A DNA stretch of 7,886 bases from Gammaproteobacteria bacterium (GTDB lineage Bacteria > Pseudomonadota > Gammaproteobacteria > Thiohalorhabdales > Thiohalorhabdaceae). A model generated the notes under the pieces. It was not told the DNA's origin. It made no database searches and worked only from the letters and a program-made list of their open reading frames with translations. The DNA is taken from contig JAHEOG010000045.1 in the NCBI GenBank assembly GCA_018609925.1, positions 1-7,886 of the forward strand, read 5' to 3'. Shown here piece after piece: positions 1 through 6,056 of this stretch. Position 1 is the stretch's first letter. The number at the start of each line of letters is the position of its first letter. Made by a program: the position numbers and the translations under genes.

Positions 1-38
1 CCCGGAGGGCGCTTTCCCCTCGGATCCCGGTCAGGGGA

Positions 39-461
39 TCAGGAGAAGTGCTTCTTCAGCTGACCCAGCAGGGCTTGGTAGATGGGGTCGCAGAACTCGG
101 CGACGCCGCCGCCGCTGGATTCCCAGCTCGAGCTCCAGAGAACAAAGGTCTCACCGGTGTCGGTGATGGGGAAGACTTGGACCTCACCTACGTAGCCGCT
201 GACGTTGTCCTTGGACACGGCATCGGGGCCGTCATCGATGCTGTAGCGCACCACCCGATCCTGGTCATCCAAAGCGAGTAGGGTCTCGTGGAAGGCGCCA
301 TTCAGGATCCGCTTGGCCCCGATCTGGGTCCCGGGGAGGTTATTGCCCGGCTCGCAGCTCTCCATGACCTCGGGGGCCCAGGACATGTTGTGAAAGTCCC
401 GCAGGGCTTCCCAGACGCGGTCGGCGCGGGCGGGGACAACGGCGGAATTGTAGCAGCCCAT
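39..461 (-). CDS. SRPBCC-fold (polyketide cyclase/dehydrase-like) small protein
   Basis: This is a 140-residue protein that looks like a START/Bet v1-type SRPBCC lipid- or ligand-binding fold. It begins with a beta strand (YNSAVVPARADRVWEALRD), followed by the helix and WAP segment typical of the family, then GTQIGAKRILNGAFHETLLALD, an antiparallel strand series (RVVRYSIDDGP, GYVGEVQVFPITDTGETFVLWSSSWE) and a long C-terminal helix ending LLGQLKKHFS. The whole protein is one domain with no signal peptide, so it is probably cytoplasmic. The ATG at 461 is chosen because GGAGG lies 8 nt upstream on the minus strand. The reading frame stays open to 626, but that extension is low-complexity Pro/Arg-rich and overlaps the preceding gene. 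It follows the flavin reductase gene after a 115-nt gap and may have its own promoter. Family members bind or modify small hydrophobic molecules; the ligand here is unknown. Confidence 0.85.
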   Translation of the reverse strand: MGCYNSAVVPARADRVWEALRDFHNMSWAPEVMESCEPGNNLPGTQIGAKRILNGAFHETLLALDDQDRVVRYSIDDGPDAVSKDNVSGYVGEVQVFPITDTGETFVLWSSSWESSGGGVAEFCDPIYQALLGQLKKHFS

Positions 462-576
462 AGTCGGTTCCTCCGTAAACGGGTTGAATTCATCGGGAGC
501 GGGCAGCCCCCCAATCGTGCCACAACCGGTACGTGTAGGGCCGGGATGCGGATTCGGTGGGATGGCCTTTCGGGGG

Positions 577-1215
577 CTACTTCCCGGCCAGAAGGGGCCC
601 CAGGTAGCGGGCCTGCTGCCGGGCACGCTGCCAGGCCCCGGCGACCCTTGCCGGCTCGCCCTCCGTGGGCTCCATGACCACCGTCGCCAGGGCCTCGATG
701 CCGACCAGCCGTACCAGGGCTTCCAGGTGGGGGCTCTGGAAATCGAGCCCTTCCCGCCCGGATCCGGGGCCGTATCGATCGCCGCGGGCTAGGATGGCGG
801 CGGCTGGGCGATCCCCTAACAACCCCTGGTGGGCCCCTTCGGGGTCGTGGCGGAACGTCAATCCGGGCTGGATCAGGGCGTCCAGGCAGTGCTTCAAGGG
901 ATAGGGCAACCCCAATCCCCACATGGGCACCGAGAAAAGCCAGGCATCGGCTTCCCGGAACGGGCATACCAGGTCTTCGATAGCCGCCCAGACCGAGGCC
1001 TGCGGGCCGTCCATGGGTTGCCCCGCCAGCCACCGGTCCTTGGCGGCGACGAAGGTCGCGTCCAAAGGAGGTAGGGGCCGCTCCGTCAGATCCAAGGTGG
1101 CCACGCCCGCTTCGGGGCGTGCCCGAGCGAAGGCCTCGGTGACCTCCTCCGCCAGCGCCCGGGAATAGGAGTCCTTCCCCCGCGGTGAGGCGGCGATGTG
1201 CAGCAGTTGGCCCAC
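577..1215 (-). CDS. FMN-dependent NADH:quinone oxidoreductase / azoreductase-like flavodoxin-fold protein
   Basis: A 212-residue flavodoxin-like protein close in length to AzoR (about 200). Visible family features are the N-terminal strand and FMN-phosphate loop (LLHIAASPRGKDSYSRAL, residues 4-21), the FMN-contacting PMWGLGLPYPLKHCLDAL segment (97-114; AzoR has PMYNFNIPTQLKNYFD at this place), the GLTFRHDPEG stretch (118-127) and a later AAAILARGDRYG strand and loop (138-149). AzoR-family enzymes are cytosolic homodimers that reduce quinones, and incidentally azo dyes, by two-electron transfer from NAD(P)H. The GTG at 1215 is preferred over the open frame to 1335: TGAGGA sits 8 nt upstream, the fold starts right there, and the upstream extension overlaps the preceding gene and is low-complexity. 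The gap to the upstream stop codon is only 10 nt, so the two are co-translated in one operon. The natural substrate (quinone or other electrophile) is not evident. Confidence 0.88.
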   Translation of the reverse strand: MGQLLHIAASPRGKDSYSRALAEEVTEAFARARPEAGVATLDLTERPLPPLDATFVAAKDRWLAGQPMDGPQASVWAAIEDLVCPFREADAWLFSVPMWGLGLPYPLKHCLDALIQPGLTFRHDPEGAHQGLLGDRPAAAILARGDRYGPGSGREGLDFQSPHLEALVRLVGIEALATVVMEPTEGEPARVAGAWQRARQQARYLGPLLAGK

Positions 1216-1225
1216 AGGCAGATCC

Positions 1226-2329
1226 TCAGAGGCTGGCCAGGAGCTCGACGAGGCTGGCGAAGGCCGCCCCGTCCTGACCCGGAGCCAGGCAGATCCGGAC
1301 AAGGGCCCGCCCCTCGCGCTCCACGGGATGGACATCGAAAGCGGCCAGCTCGGCCATCACGCCAGCGCCCGGCGGCCAGGGCCCGATGTCCAGCAGGAAG
1401 TAAGGGAACAGCTCCGTAACCAGGCGCGTGCCCAGTCGCTCCCGGATCGTCCCCGCCCGGGGATGCAGGGCCTGATAGCGGGCGGCCAAAGTACCGTCGG
1501 CCGCCAGGTCCAGGCTGGCCGCCGCGGCGGCGGCGAAGGCGCCATTGCGGCTACCGGTCACCGTGGTGTCCTCCCCGTAAGGGAGATAGGGCTCGGGGGT
1601 CCGGACCTGCTCGTGGAGCTCCGGACGATACAGCACGGCTCCCGTCCCCACAGGGGCCTGGCCGACCTTGTGGAAGTCCAGGCCCAGGACATCCACCGAC
1701 AGGGCCTCCAGGGTTTCCCCCCGGACCGTCGGTCCCAAGATTCCGCCCACCGCCCCATCGACGAAGATCAGGGTGGGCCCCTTTCGCTGCCGGAGGCGGG
1801 GCACCACCTCTTCCAGGGCGTCGGTTTCCACGTGGATGGGATGGATCCAGGTGAGGGTCGCTAGGAGGGGCTCGTCATCCGGGATCCCGGCCAGCGCCTC
1901 CTCGACCCGGGGCTCGTCCAGCGGGGCCCGGGCGAGGGTGGTGCCGGGCCAAAGCCCGCCCAGGGTTAGGGCCTTGCGGGTGGCGCTGTGACAGCGCTCG
2001 GAAGCGAGGGCGCTGTGGATGCCGCTCTCCCGGGCTGCCCAGACAGCGAAGAGGGCCGCCTCGCTGGCGCCGGTGCAGAGGTAGCCCAGGGTTTCGGACG
2101 GCAGACCGGATAGCCGAGCGGCCCCGGTCACGGCGGCCCGTTCCCGGGCCGTGGCAGAGAGGGGTTCGGCCGTCCCCTCGCGGATATGCATGCCGTACAG
2201 GTTGACGTTGGCCGCCAGGTACCGGCGGAAGGCGTCGAGCACGCCCGGATCGGGCACGCTCCCGGGATAGCCGAACCGTTGGGAAGGATCCGTGGCCGCT
2301 TGGGGGTCCGGGAAGGCCGGTCCGGTCAT
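1226..2329 (-). CDS. Group II PLP-dependent decarboxylase family protein (histidine decarboxylase-like)
   Basis: A 367-residue fold-type I PLP enzyme related to the group II amino acid decarboxylases (Glu/Tyr/His decarboxylases). Supporting residues are FGYPG near the N-terminus (19-23), the CTGASEA cofactor-phosphate loop (85-91), His114 in SERCHSATRKA (expected to stack on the PLP ring), Asp191 in FVDGAVGG (pairs with the pyridine nitrogen), Lys221 in LDFHKVGQAP (Schiff base) and DTTVTGSRNG. The last motif and FGYPG resemble bacterial PLP-type histidine decarboxylases. One departure is that the usual GTT-G-x-x-D segment between the ring-stacking His and the Asp is replaced by TLTWIHPIHVETD (158-170). 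Substrate specificity may therefore differ, or the activity may not be decarboxylation. The ATG overlaps the upstream stop as ATGA, indicating translational coupling to the dehydrogenase. The enzyme is expected to be cytosolic. The family call is firm; the substrate is not. Confidence 0.85.
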   Translation of the reverse strand: MTGPAFPDPQAATDPSQRFGYPGSVPDPGVLDAFRRYLAANVNLYGMHIREGTAEPLSATARERAAVTGAARLSGLPSETLGYLCTGASEAALFAVWAARESGIHSALASERCHSATRKALTLGGLWPGTTLARAPLDEPRVEEALAGIPDDEPLLATLTWIHPIHVETDALEEVVPRLRQRKGPTLIFVDGAVGGILGPTVRGETLEALSVDVLGLDFHKVGQAPVGTGAVLYRPELHEQVRTPEPYLPYGEDTTVTGSRNGAFAAAAAASLDLAADGTLAARYQALHPRAGTIRERLGTRLVTELFPYFLLDIGPWPPGAGVMAELAAFDVHPVEREGRALVRICLAPGQDGAAFASLVELLASL

Positions 2330-3261
2330 GAGGGCGCGGGATGGATGACGTCGTACAGGGCGGAATAGTCGGCCTCGCCGAGGCCCTGGTCCTCCCCCTC
2401 CTCCAGAACCCTTGCCAGGGTTGTCAGGAGCCGGGTGTCCAGCCCGTCGCGTCGTGCCGCGTCCTCGAGGAGGCCGACGTCCTTGAGCAGGTGGGCGAGC
2501 GGGAAGTTGGGGTTGGTGTAGTGCCGGCCTCGCATCCGGTCCAGCTTCTTGTCGAAGGTGGGGGCGTAGAGGGCGCTTCCACGCAACACCTCCATGAACT
2601 GATCGACGTCCAGACCCTCCCGCTCAGCCAGGCCCAAGCTGACGGCGAAGCTGGTGGTGAGCCCGGCGATGAGCTGGTTCAGGGTGAGCTTCAGGGCGGT
2701 GGCCTGGCCCAAGAGGCCGACGTGGCGCAGGGTCTCGCCGAAGGCCTCCAGCAGGGGCCGAGCCTCGGCGAGCTGCTCCGGCGTTCCCCCGAACATGAGG
2801 ATTAGCTCGCCCGACCGGGCCTCGGGTACGGAGCCCAGTACGGGACATTCCATGAGCTCGCCGCCGGCCTGGTTCACCTGGTCCCCCAGCTGGCGCGCCT
2901 CGTGCGGTCCGATGGTGGCCATATTGACGACCTTGCGCCCGGCCAGGGTCGCCCGGGAGCGGTTGTTCAAGAGCACCTCGCTCAGGGCGTCGGCGTTGGC
3001 CACCATGGTGAGCACCCATGGGCATTCCCCAATGGCCTCCTCCGGCGTGGCCGCCACGTTGGCGCCCTGGGTGGTGAGCTCTTCCGTCTTGCCGGGGCTT
3101 CGATTCCACACGGTCAATCGGTGGCCGGCTCCCAGGAGCCGATGGGCCAGGGGCTCTCCCATCAGCCCGGTTCCGATCACGGCAATCTCCAGCTCGCGGT
3201 CTCGCTCCGGAGTGGGGCGCCCCGGATGGCCGGGGCGGCTGGTGGGTGATCGTATTGGCAA
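2326..3261 (-). CDS. NAD(P)-dependent beta-hydroxyacid dehydrogenase family oxidoreductase (3-hydroxyisobutyrate dehydrogenase-like)
   Basis: A two-domain dehydrogenase of about 300 residues. The Rossmann motif is IAVIGTGLMGEPLA, and VWNRSPGK after strand beta2 carries the Asn-Arg pair typical of NADP(H)-preferring members such as glyoxylate/succinic semialdehyde reductases. The substrate loop MECPVLGSVPEARSGEL stands where the family usually has D-x-P-V-S-G-G. The catalytic lysine is in GQATALKLTLNQ (Lys191 counting from 3261), and a late FPLAHLLKDVGL segment completes the second domain. The start is uncertain. No ATG or GTG lies near the Rossmann strand. TTG at 3261 has AGGGGG 8 nt upstream and is used here; TTG at 3294 is also open; CTG at 3192 would begin exactly at the first strand and remove a Pro/Arg-rich leader. 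The gene lies downstream of the methyltransferase and overlaps the next gene by 4 nt. Related enzymes oxidise beta-hydroxyacids or reduce small aldehydes and semialdehydes; the substrate here is unknown. Confidence 0.87.
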   Translation of the reverse strand: MPIRSPTSRPGHPGRPTPERDRELEIAVIGTGLMGEPLAHRLLGAGHRLTVWNRSPGKTEELTTQGANVAATPEEAIGECPWVLTMVANADALSEVLLNNRSRATLAGRKVVNMATIGPHEARQLGDQVNQAGGELMECPVLGSVPEARSGELILMFGGTPEQLAEARPLLEAFGETLRHVGLLGQATALKLTLNQLIAGLTTSFAVSLGLAEREGLDVDQFMEVLRGSALYAPTFDKKLDRMRGRHYTNPNFPLAHLLKDVGLLEDAARRDGLDTRLLTTLARVLEEGEDQGLGEADYSALYDVIHPAPS

Positions 3262-3322
3262 GGAAGGGTCCCCCTGCCCTGTTCGGCCTGTCAATTGGCC
3301 CCTCGGCCGACGGTTGGCGGGT

Positions 3323-3979
3323 CTAGTCCGCGGTGAGCAGGAGGGCCTTCTCGCGCAAGGCGGTGAGGCCCTTCTCCCGGAACCGGGGATTTGCGTCCAG
3401 CACGTCGTTGTCGCGGAGCCGACGGATACGCCAGTGGGACCCGAACAGCGTGGCGATCTCCTGCTCGGGGACGGCGAAGGGCGGACCCTCCATCTGGCCG
3501 GAGGGGTATTCCAGGGTGATCATGAGGATGGGTGGCCTGTTGGGCAGGAGTCGTTTCAGGTGGGCCGCGTAACGTTGTCGCATAACCCGGGGCAGGGCAA
3601 TCAGGGCGGCGCGGTCGAATACGGCGGCCACCGGGCCGAGGACCTCCTCGGTGAGATCGAAGAAATCCCCGCAGAGCACCGTTACCGAGCCCGCTTGGTA
3701 CCGTCGGAAGGCGCCGAGGTCGGTTACTTGGGGGTCCCAACCGTGCTCGGCGAAAAGCTCCCGGACCCCCTGCTCGCTGATTTCCACCCCCACCACCGCG
3801 TGTCCCCGGCCGGCTAGCCAGGCCAGGTCCCGCGTCTTGCCGCAAAGGGGCACGAAGACGCGGCCCGGTGGGGGAACGCCGACTCCGGGCCAAAGCTGGA
3901 GGAGGTGAGGGTTCACCTCTTCCAGGTGCCAGCCCAGTCGTCCGCTGTGCCAGCGCTGCAGCCAAAAATCCCGGTCCAT
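3323..3979 (-). CDS. tpm: Thiopurine S-methyltransferase-type SAM-dependent methyltransferase
   Basis: A 218-residue protein matching bacterial TPMT along its whole length. It has the N-terminal FWLQRWHSGRLGWHLEEVNP (5-24), the SAM-binding VFVPLCGKTRDLAWLAGRGH (41-60), VVGVEISEQGVRELFAEHG (62-80), CGDFFDLT (103-110), DRAALIALP (122-130), then ITLEYPSGQMEGPPFAVPE (154-172) and a C-terminal NPRFREKGLTALREKALLL. TPMTs transfer a methyl group from SAM to thiol, selenium or tellurium groups on small molecules. In Pseudomonas the homologue is linked to tellurite and selenite resistance. The protein is cytosolic and of normal length, with no missing core motif. The ATG at 3979 has AAGGG 5 nt upstream. 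It is the first gene of the leftward cluster and is read from the divergent region shared with the aldehyde dehydrogenase. Within this neighbourhood it fits a detoxification theme, though the true acceptor is unknown. Confidence 0.93.
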   Translation of the reverse strand: MDRDFWLQRWHSGRLGWHLEEVNPHLLQLWPGVGVPPPGRVFVPLCGKTRDLAWLAGRGHAVVGVEISEQGVRELFAEHGWDPQVTDLGAFRRYQAGSVTVLCGDFFDLTEEVLGPVAAVFDRAALIALPRVMRQRYAAHLKRLLPNRPPILMITLEYPSGQMEGPPFAVPEQEIATLFGSHWRIRRLRDNDVLDANPRFREKGLTALREKALLLTAD

Positions 3980-3992
3980 GGGGCCCTTTCGC

Positions 3993-4013
3993 GGTCAACA
4001 GAGCTACTTGACC
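3993..4013. promoter_or_regulatory. Second inverted repeat with 6-bp arms and 9-nt spacer
   Basis: GGTCAA (3993-3998) and TTGACC (4008-4013) form a perfect 6-bp inverted repeat with a 9-nt spacer, the same geometry as the palindrome at 4032-4052 but with different arm sequence. The right arm doubles as the candidate rightward -35. TGACCTA also occurs as a 7-bp direct repeat at 4009-4015 and 4026-4032. It may be an additional half-site array for the same regulator or a coincidence, as the inner bases show no symmetry. Confidence 0.35.
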
Positions 4014-4031
4014 TAGCGGGGGGTCTGACCT

Positions 4032-4052
4032 AATGTCAAGAGTCTCGACATT
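4032..4052. promoter_or_regulatory. Near-perfect 21-bp palindrome, probable operator
   Basis: Arms AATGTC (4032-4037) and GACATT (4047-4052) flank a 9-nt centre whose inner AGA/TCT also pair, so 9 of 10 base pairs are symmetric around G4042. The left arm overlaps the candidate rightward -10 and the leftward TTGACA, placing a bound regulator where it could act on both directions. The TGTC...GACA core is of the kind bound by dimeric helix-turn-helix regulators. No regulator gene lies in the window, so the cognate protein is unknown. Confidence 0.55.
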
Positions 4053-4120
4053 TCTTCCGGCCGGGGGCGGCTCCGGCCCTTCCCGCATCCCATCTGCCCG
4101 CTTTCAGGAGGGGGTCTGCC

Positions 4121-5641
4121 ATGCTTCATGAGCCCTTGGACCAGATCGAAGACCAGCTCACCTTCCGCTCCCGCTACGACAACTTCATCGGGGGAGCGTG
4201 GGTGGCCCCGGAACAGGGGATGTATTTCAACAATCCCTCTCCCGTCAACGGCCAGACCATCTGTGAGGTTACCCGCTCCACGGCCGAGGATGTGGAGCGG
4301 GCGCTGGACGCGGCCCATGCGGCCACCGGGCACTGGTGCCATACCTCCGCGTCCGAGCGGGCGGTGATCCTCAACAAGGTGGCGGATCGCATTGAGGAAA
4401 ACCTGGACATGCTCGCCACGGTGGAGTGCCTGGACAACGGCAAGCCCATCCGCGAGCTCAAGGCCGCCGATATCCCCCTGGCAATCGATCACTTCCGCTA
4501 CTTCGCCGGGGTGATCCGGGGCGAGGAGGGCAGTATCGGCGAGATCGACAAGGATACTGTGGCCTACCATTTCAAGGAGCCCCTGGGGGTGGTGGGCCAG
4601 ATCATCCCCTGGAACTTCCCGCTCCTTATGGCCACCTGGAAGCTCGCCCCCGCCCTTGCGGCCGGCAACTGCGTGGTGCTGAAGCCGGCGGAGCAGACCC
4701 CGATGGGTATCATGGTCCTGATGGACCTGATCGGCGATCTGCTGCCCGAGGGAGTGGTGAACGTGATCAACGGGTTCGGCGCCGAGGCCGGCAAGGCCCT
4801 GGCGACCAGCGACCGCATTGCCAAGATCGCTTTCACCGGTGAGACCACCACCGGGCGGCTGATCATGCAGTACGCCTCGGAGAACATCATCCCGGTGACC
4901 CTGGAGCTGGGTGGCAAGTCCCCCAACATCTTCCTTTCGGATGTCATGGCGGAGGACGACGCCTTCCTGGATAAGGCCGTGGAAGGGTTCGCCATGTTCG
5001 CCTTGAACCAGGGGGAGGTCTGCACCTGCCCCTCCCGGGCCCTGGTCCACGAGGACATCTACGACCGGTTCATGGAGCGAGCGGTCGAGCGGGTGCGCAA
5101 TCTGAAGGTGGGCAACCCCCTGGAGATGGAAACCCAGGTGGGTGCCCAGGTCTCCAATGACCAGTACGAGAAGATCCTGTCCTACCTGGACATCGGCACG
5201 CAGGAGGGGGCCAAAGTCCTCGCCGGCGGCGACAAGGCCGATCCGGGGGGCAAGCTCTCCGACGGCTACTACATCCAGCCCACGGTGTTCGAGGGCCATA
5301 ACAGCATGCGGATCTTCCAGGAGGAGATCTTCGGTCCGGTGCTGTCGGTGACCTCCTTTAAGGACGAGGAAGAGGCCCTGGCCATTGCCAACGACACCCT
5401 TTACGGGCTCGGCTCGGGGGTCTGGACCCGCAACATCAACTCGGCCTACCGGCTGGGCCGCGGCATCCAAGCCGGCCGGGTCTGGACCAATTGCTTCCAC
5501 CTGTATCCGGCCCACGCCGCCTTCGGTGGCTACAAGATGAGCGGCATCGGCCGGGAGAACCATCGGATGATGCTGGATCACTACCAGCAGACCAAGAACC
5601 TGCTGGTGAGCTACGACCCCAATCCCATGGGGCTGTTCTAG
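4121..5641 (+). CDS. NAD-dependent aldehyde dehydrogenase, ExaC/AldB type (acetaldehyde dehydrogenase-like)
   Basis: A 506-residue, full-length ALDH-superfamily enzyme that oxidises aldehydes to carboxylic acids with NAD(P)+ in the cytosol. Diagnostic residues are Asn165 in PWNFP (oxyanion), Lys188 in VVLKPAEQTP (cofactor ribose), FTGETTTG (238-245), Glu262 in LELGGKSPN (general base) and the nucleophile Cys301 in NQGEVCTCPSR. The EIFGPVLSV motif and a C-terminal TNCFHLYPAHAAFGGYKMSGIGRENH follow. The VCTCPSR active-site string and the FHLYPAHAAFGG ending are typical of the ExaC/AldB group, which handles acetaldehyde and other short or amino-aldehydes. The start has AGGAGG 9 nt upstream, and the frame begins right after the divergent regulatory region. 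It is directly coupled to the DUF779 gene downstream, a pairing known for this ALDH type. The enzyme class is firm; the physiological aldehyde is inferred only from the family. Confidence 0.96.
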   Translation: MLHEPLDQIEDQLTFRSRYDNFIGGAWVAPEQGMYFNNPSPVNGQTICEVTRSTAEDVERALDAAHAATGHWCHTSASERAVILNKVADRIEENLDMLATVECLDNGKPIRELKAADIPLAIDHFRYFAGVIRGEEGSIGEIDKDTVAYHFKEPLGVVGQIIPWNFPLLMATWKLAPALAAGNCVVLKPAEQTPMGIMVLMDLIGDLLPEGVVNVINGFGAEAGKALATSDRIAKIAFTGETTTGRLIMQYASENIIPVTLELGGKSPNIFLSDVMAEDDAFLDKAVEGFAMFALNQGEVCTCPSRALVHEDIYDRFMERAVERVRNLKVGNPLEMETQVGAQVSNDQYEKILSYLDIGTQEGAKVLAGGDKADPGGKLSDGYYIQPTVFEGHNSMRIFQEEIFGPVLSVTSFKDEEEALAIANDTLYGLGSGVWTRNINSAYRLGRGIQAGRVWTNCFHLYPAHAAFGGYKMSGIGRENHRMMLDHYQQTKNLLVSYDPNPMGLF

Positions 5642-6015
5642 TGGTGGGCAACGCGGCCGAGGAATTCAGCCGGGCGGGGCAGCGTGTCTCCATTACGGAC
5701 GAGGCCGCTGCCATGGTCCGGCGCCTGCGGGCCATACACGGCGATCTGATGTTCCACCAGTCGGGGGGCTGTTGCGACGGCAGCTCCCCCATGTGCTACC
5801 CCCTCGGGGAATTCCGGGTCGGGGCCAGCGATGTCCACATCGGGGATGTCGGGGGCTGTCCCGTCTACATCGGCGAACGCCAATGGCGGGCCTGGCAGCA
5901 CACCGATCTCATCATCGATCTGGTGGAGGGCCGGGGATCCGGGTTTTCCCTGGAGGCCCCGGAAGGGGTCCGCTTCGTGACGCGATCGGTGGTTTGCGAT
6001 ACCGGGGGGGAGTGA
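5641..6015 (+). CDS. DUF779 family protein (aldehyde dehydrogenase partner)
   Basis: A 124-residue protein of the DUF779 family, of the usual family length. The conserved core is the FHQSGGCCDGSSPMCYPLGEF block (38-58), then VHIGDVGGCPVYIGERQW (65-82), the HTDLIIDLVEGRGSGFSLEAPEGVRFVTRS stretch and a final Cys119. Cysteines at 44, 45, 52, 73 and 119 suggest a metal-binding or redox role, which is inference. The GTG at 5641 shares its G with the TAG of the aldehyde dehydrogenase, so translation is coupled; a second GTG at 5644 is an alternative. The frame remains open upstream to 5491, but that part overlaps the dehydrogenase and is a shadow. DUF779 genes are found beside ExaC/AdhB-type aldehyde dehydrogenases in many bacteria. 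The molecular function is not known to me. Confidence 0.92.
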   Translation: MVGNAAEEFSRAGQRVSITDEAAAMVRRLRAIHGDLMFHQSGGCCDGSSPMCYPLGEFRVGASDVHIGDVGGCPVYIGERQWRAWQHTDLIIDLVEGRGSGFSLEAPEGVRFVTRSVVCDTGGE

Positions 6016-6028
6016 TTCGGTCCGCCTA

Positions 6029-6042
6029 GCTCCGGATGGAGC
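6029..6042. terminator. Weak hairpin between convergent genes
   Basis: GCTCC (6029-6033) and GGAGC (6038-6042) form a 5-bp stem with a GGAT loop in the 41-bp space between the DUF779 stop and the stop of the convergent transporter gene. Position suits a bidirectional terminator, but the stem is short and there is no clear T-tract on either side. Confidence 0.25.
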
Positions 6043-6056
6043 CGTCGTTCCCCGCT

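Larger units (their letters stand above)
3980..4120. promoter_or_regulatory. Divergent intergenic promoter region between tpm and aldehyde dehydrogenase
   Basis: These 141 bp separate two divergent genes and must contain both promoters. Rightward, TTGACC (4008-4013) is followed after 17 nt by TAATGT (4031-4036), a strong -35 with a weak -10 (3 of 6 matches). Leftward, a perfect TTGACA reads on the minus strand at 4039-4034, but no good -10 follows at 16-18 nt. The aldehyde dehydrogenase has a strong ribosome-binding site, AGGAGG at 4106-4111, 9 nt before its ATG. The 60 bp before that site are GC-rich and show nothing else. The promoter calls come from inspection only. Confidence 0.5.

Noticed and set aside
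23..40. GATCCC / GGGATC hairpin at the end of the SRPBCC gene, considered as a terminator
   Set aside because: The stem overlaps the stop codon and no T-tract follows on the minus strand, so termination is not supported.
462..576. TGGCACG on the minus strand before the SRPBCC gene, resembling a sigma-54 -24 element
   Set aside because: The -12 GC dinucleotide is missing at the required 10-nt spacing; a run of G occupies that place.
302..1033. A 243-codon minus-strand open frame rich in Pro, Arg and Gly spanning the SRPBCC and AzoR-like genes
   Set aside because: It overlaps two well-supported genes in another frame and has low-complexity composition with no recognisable domain.
4013..5581. 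A 522-codon open frame on the minus strand, antisense to nearly the whole aldehyde dehydrogenase gene
   Set aside because: It mirrors a high-GC gene in a codon-aligned frame, its His/Gly/Val/Leu-rich product resembles no family, and the plus-strand gene is unmistakable. Long antisense frames are expected from GC-rich codon use.
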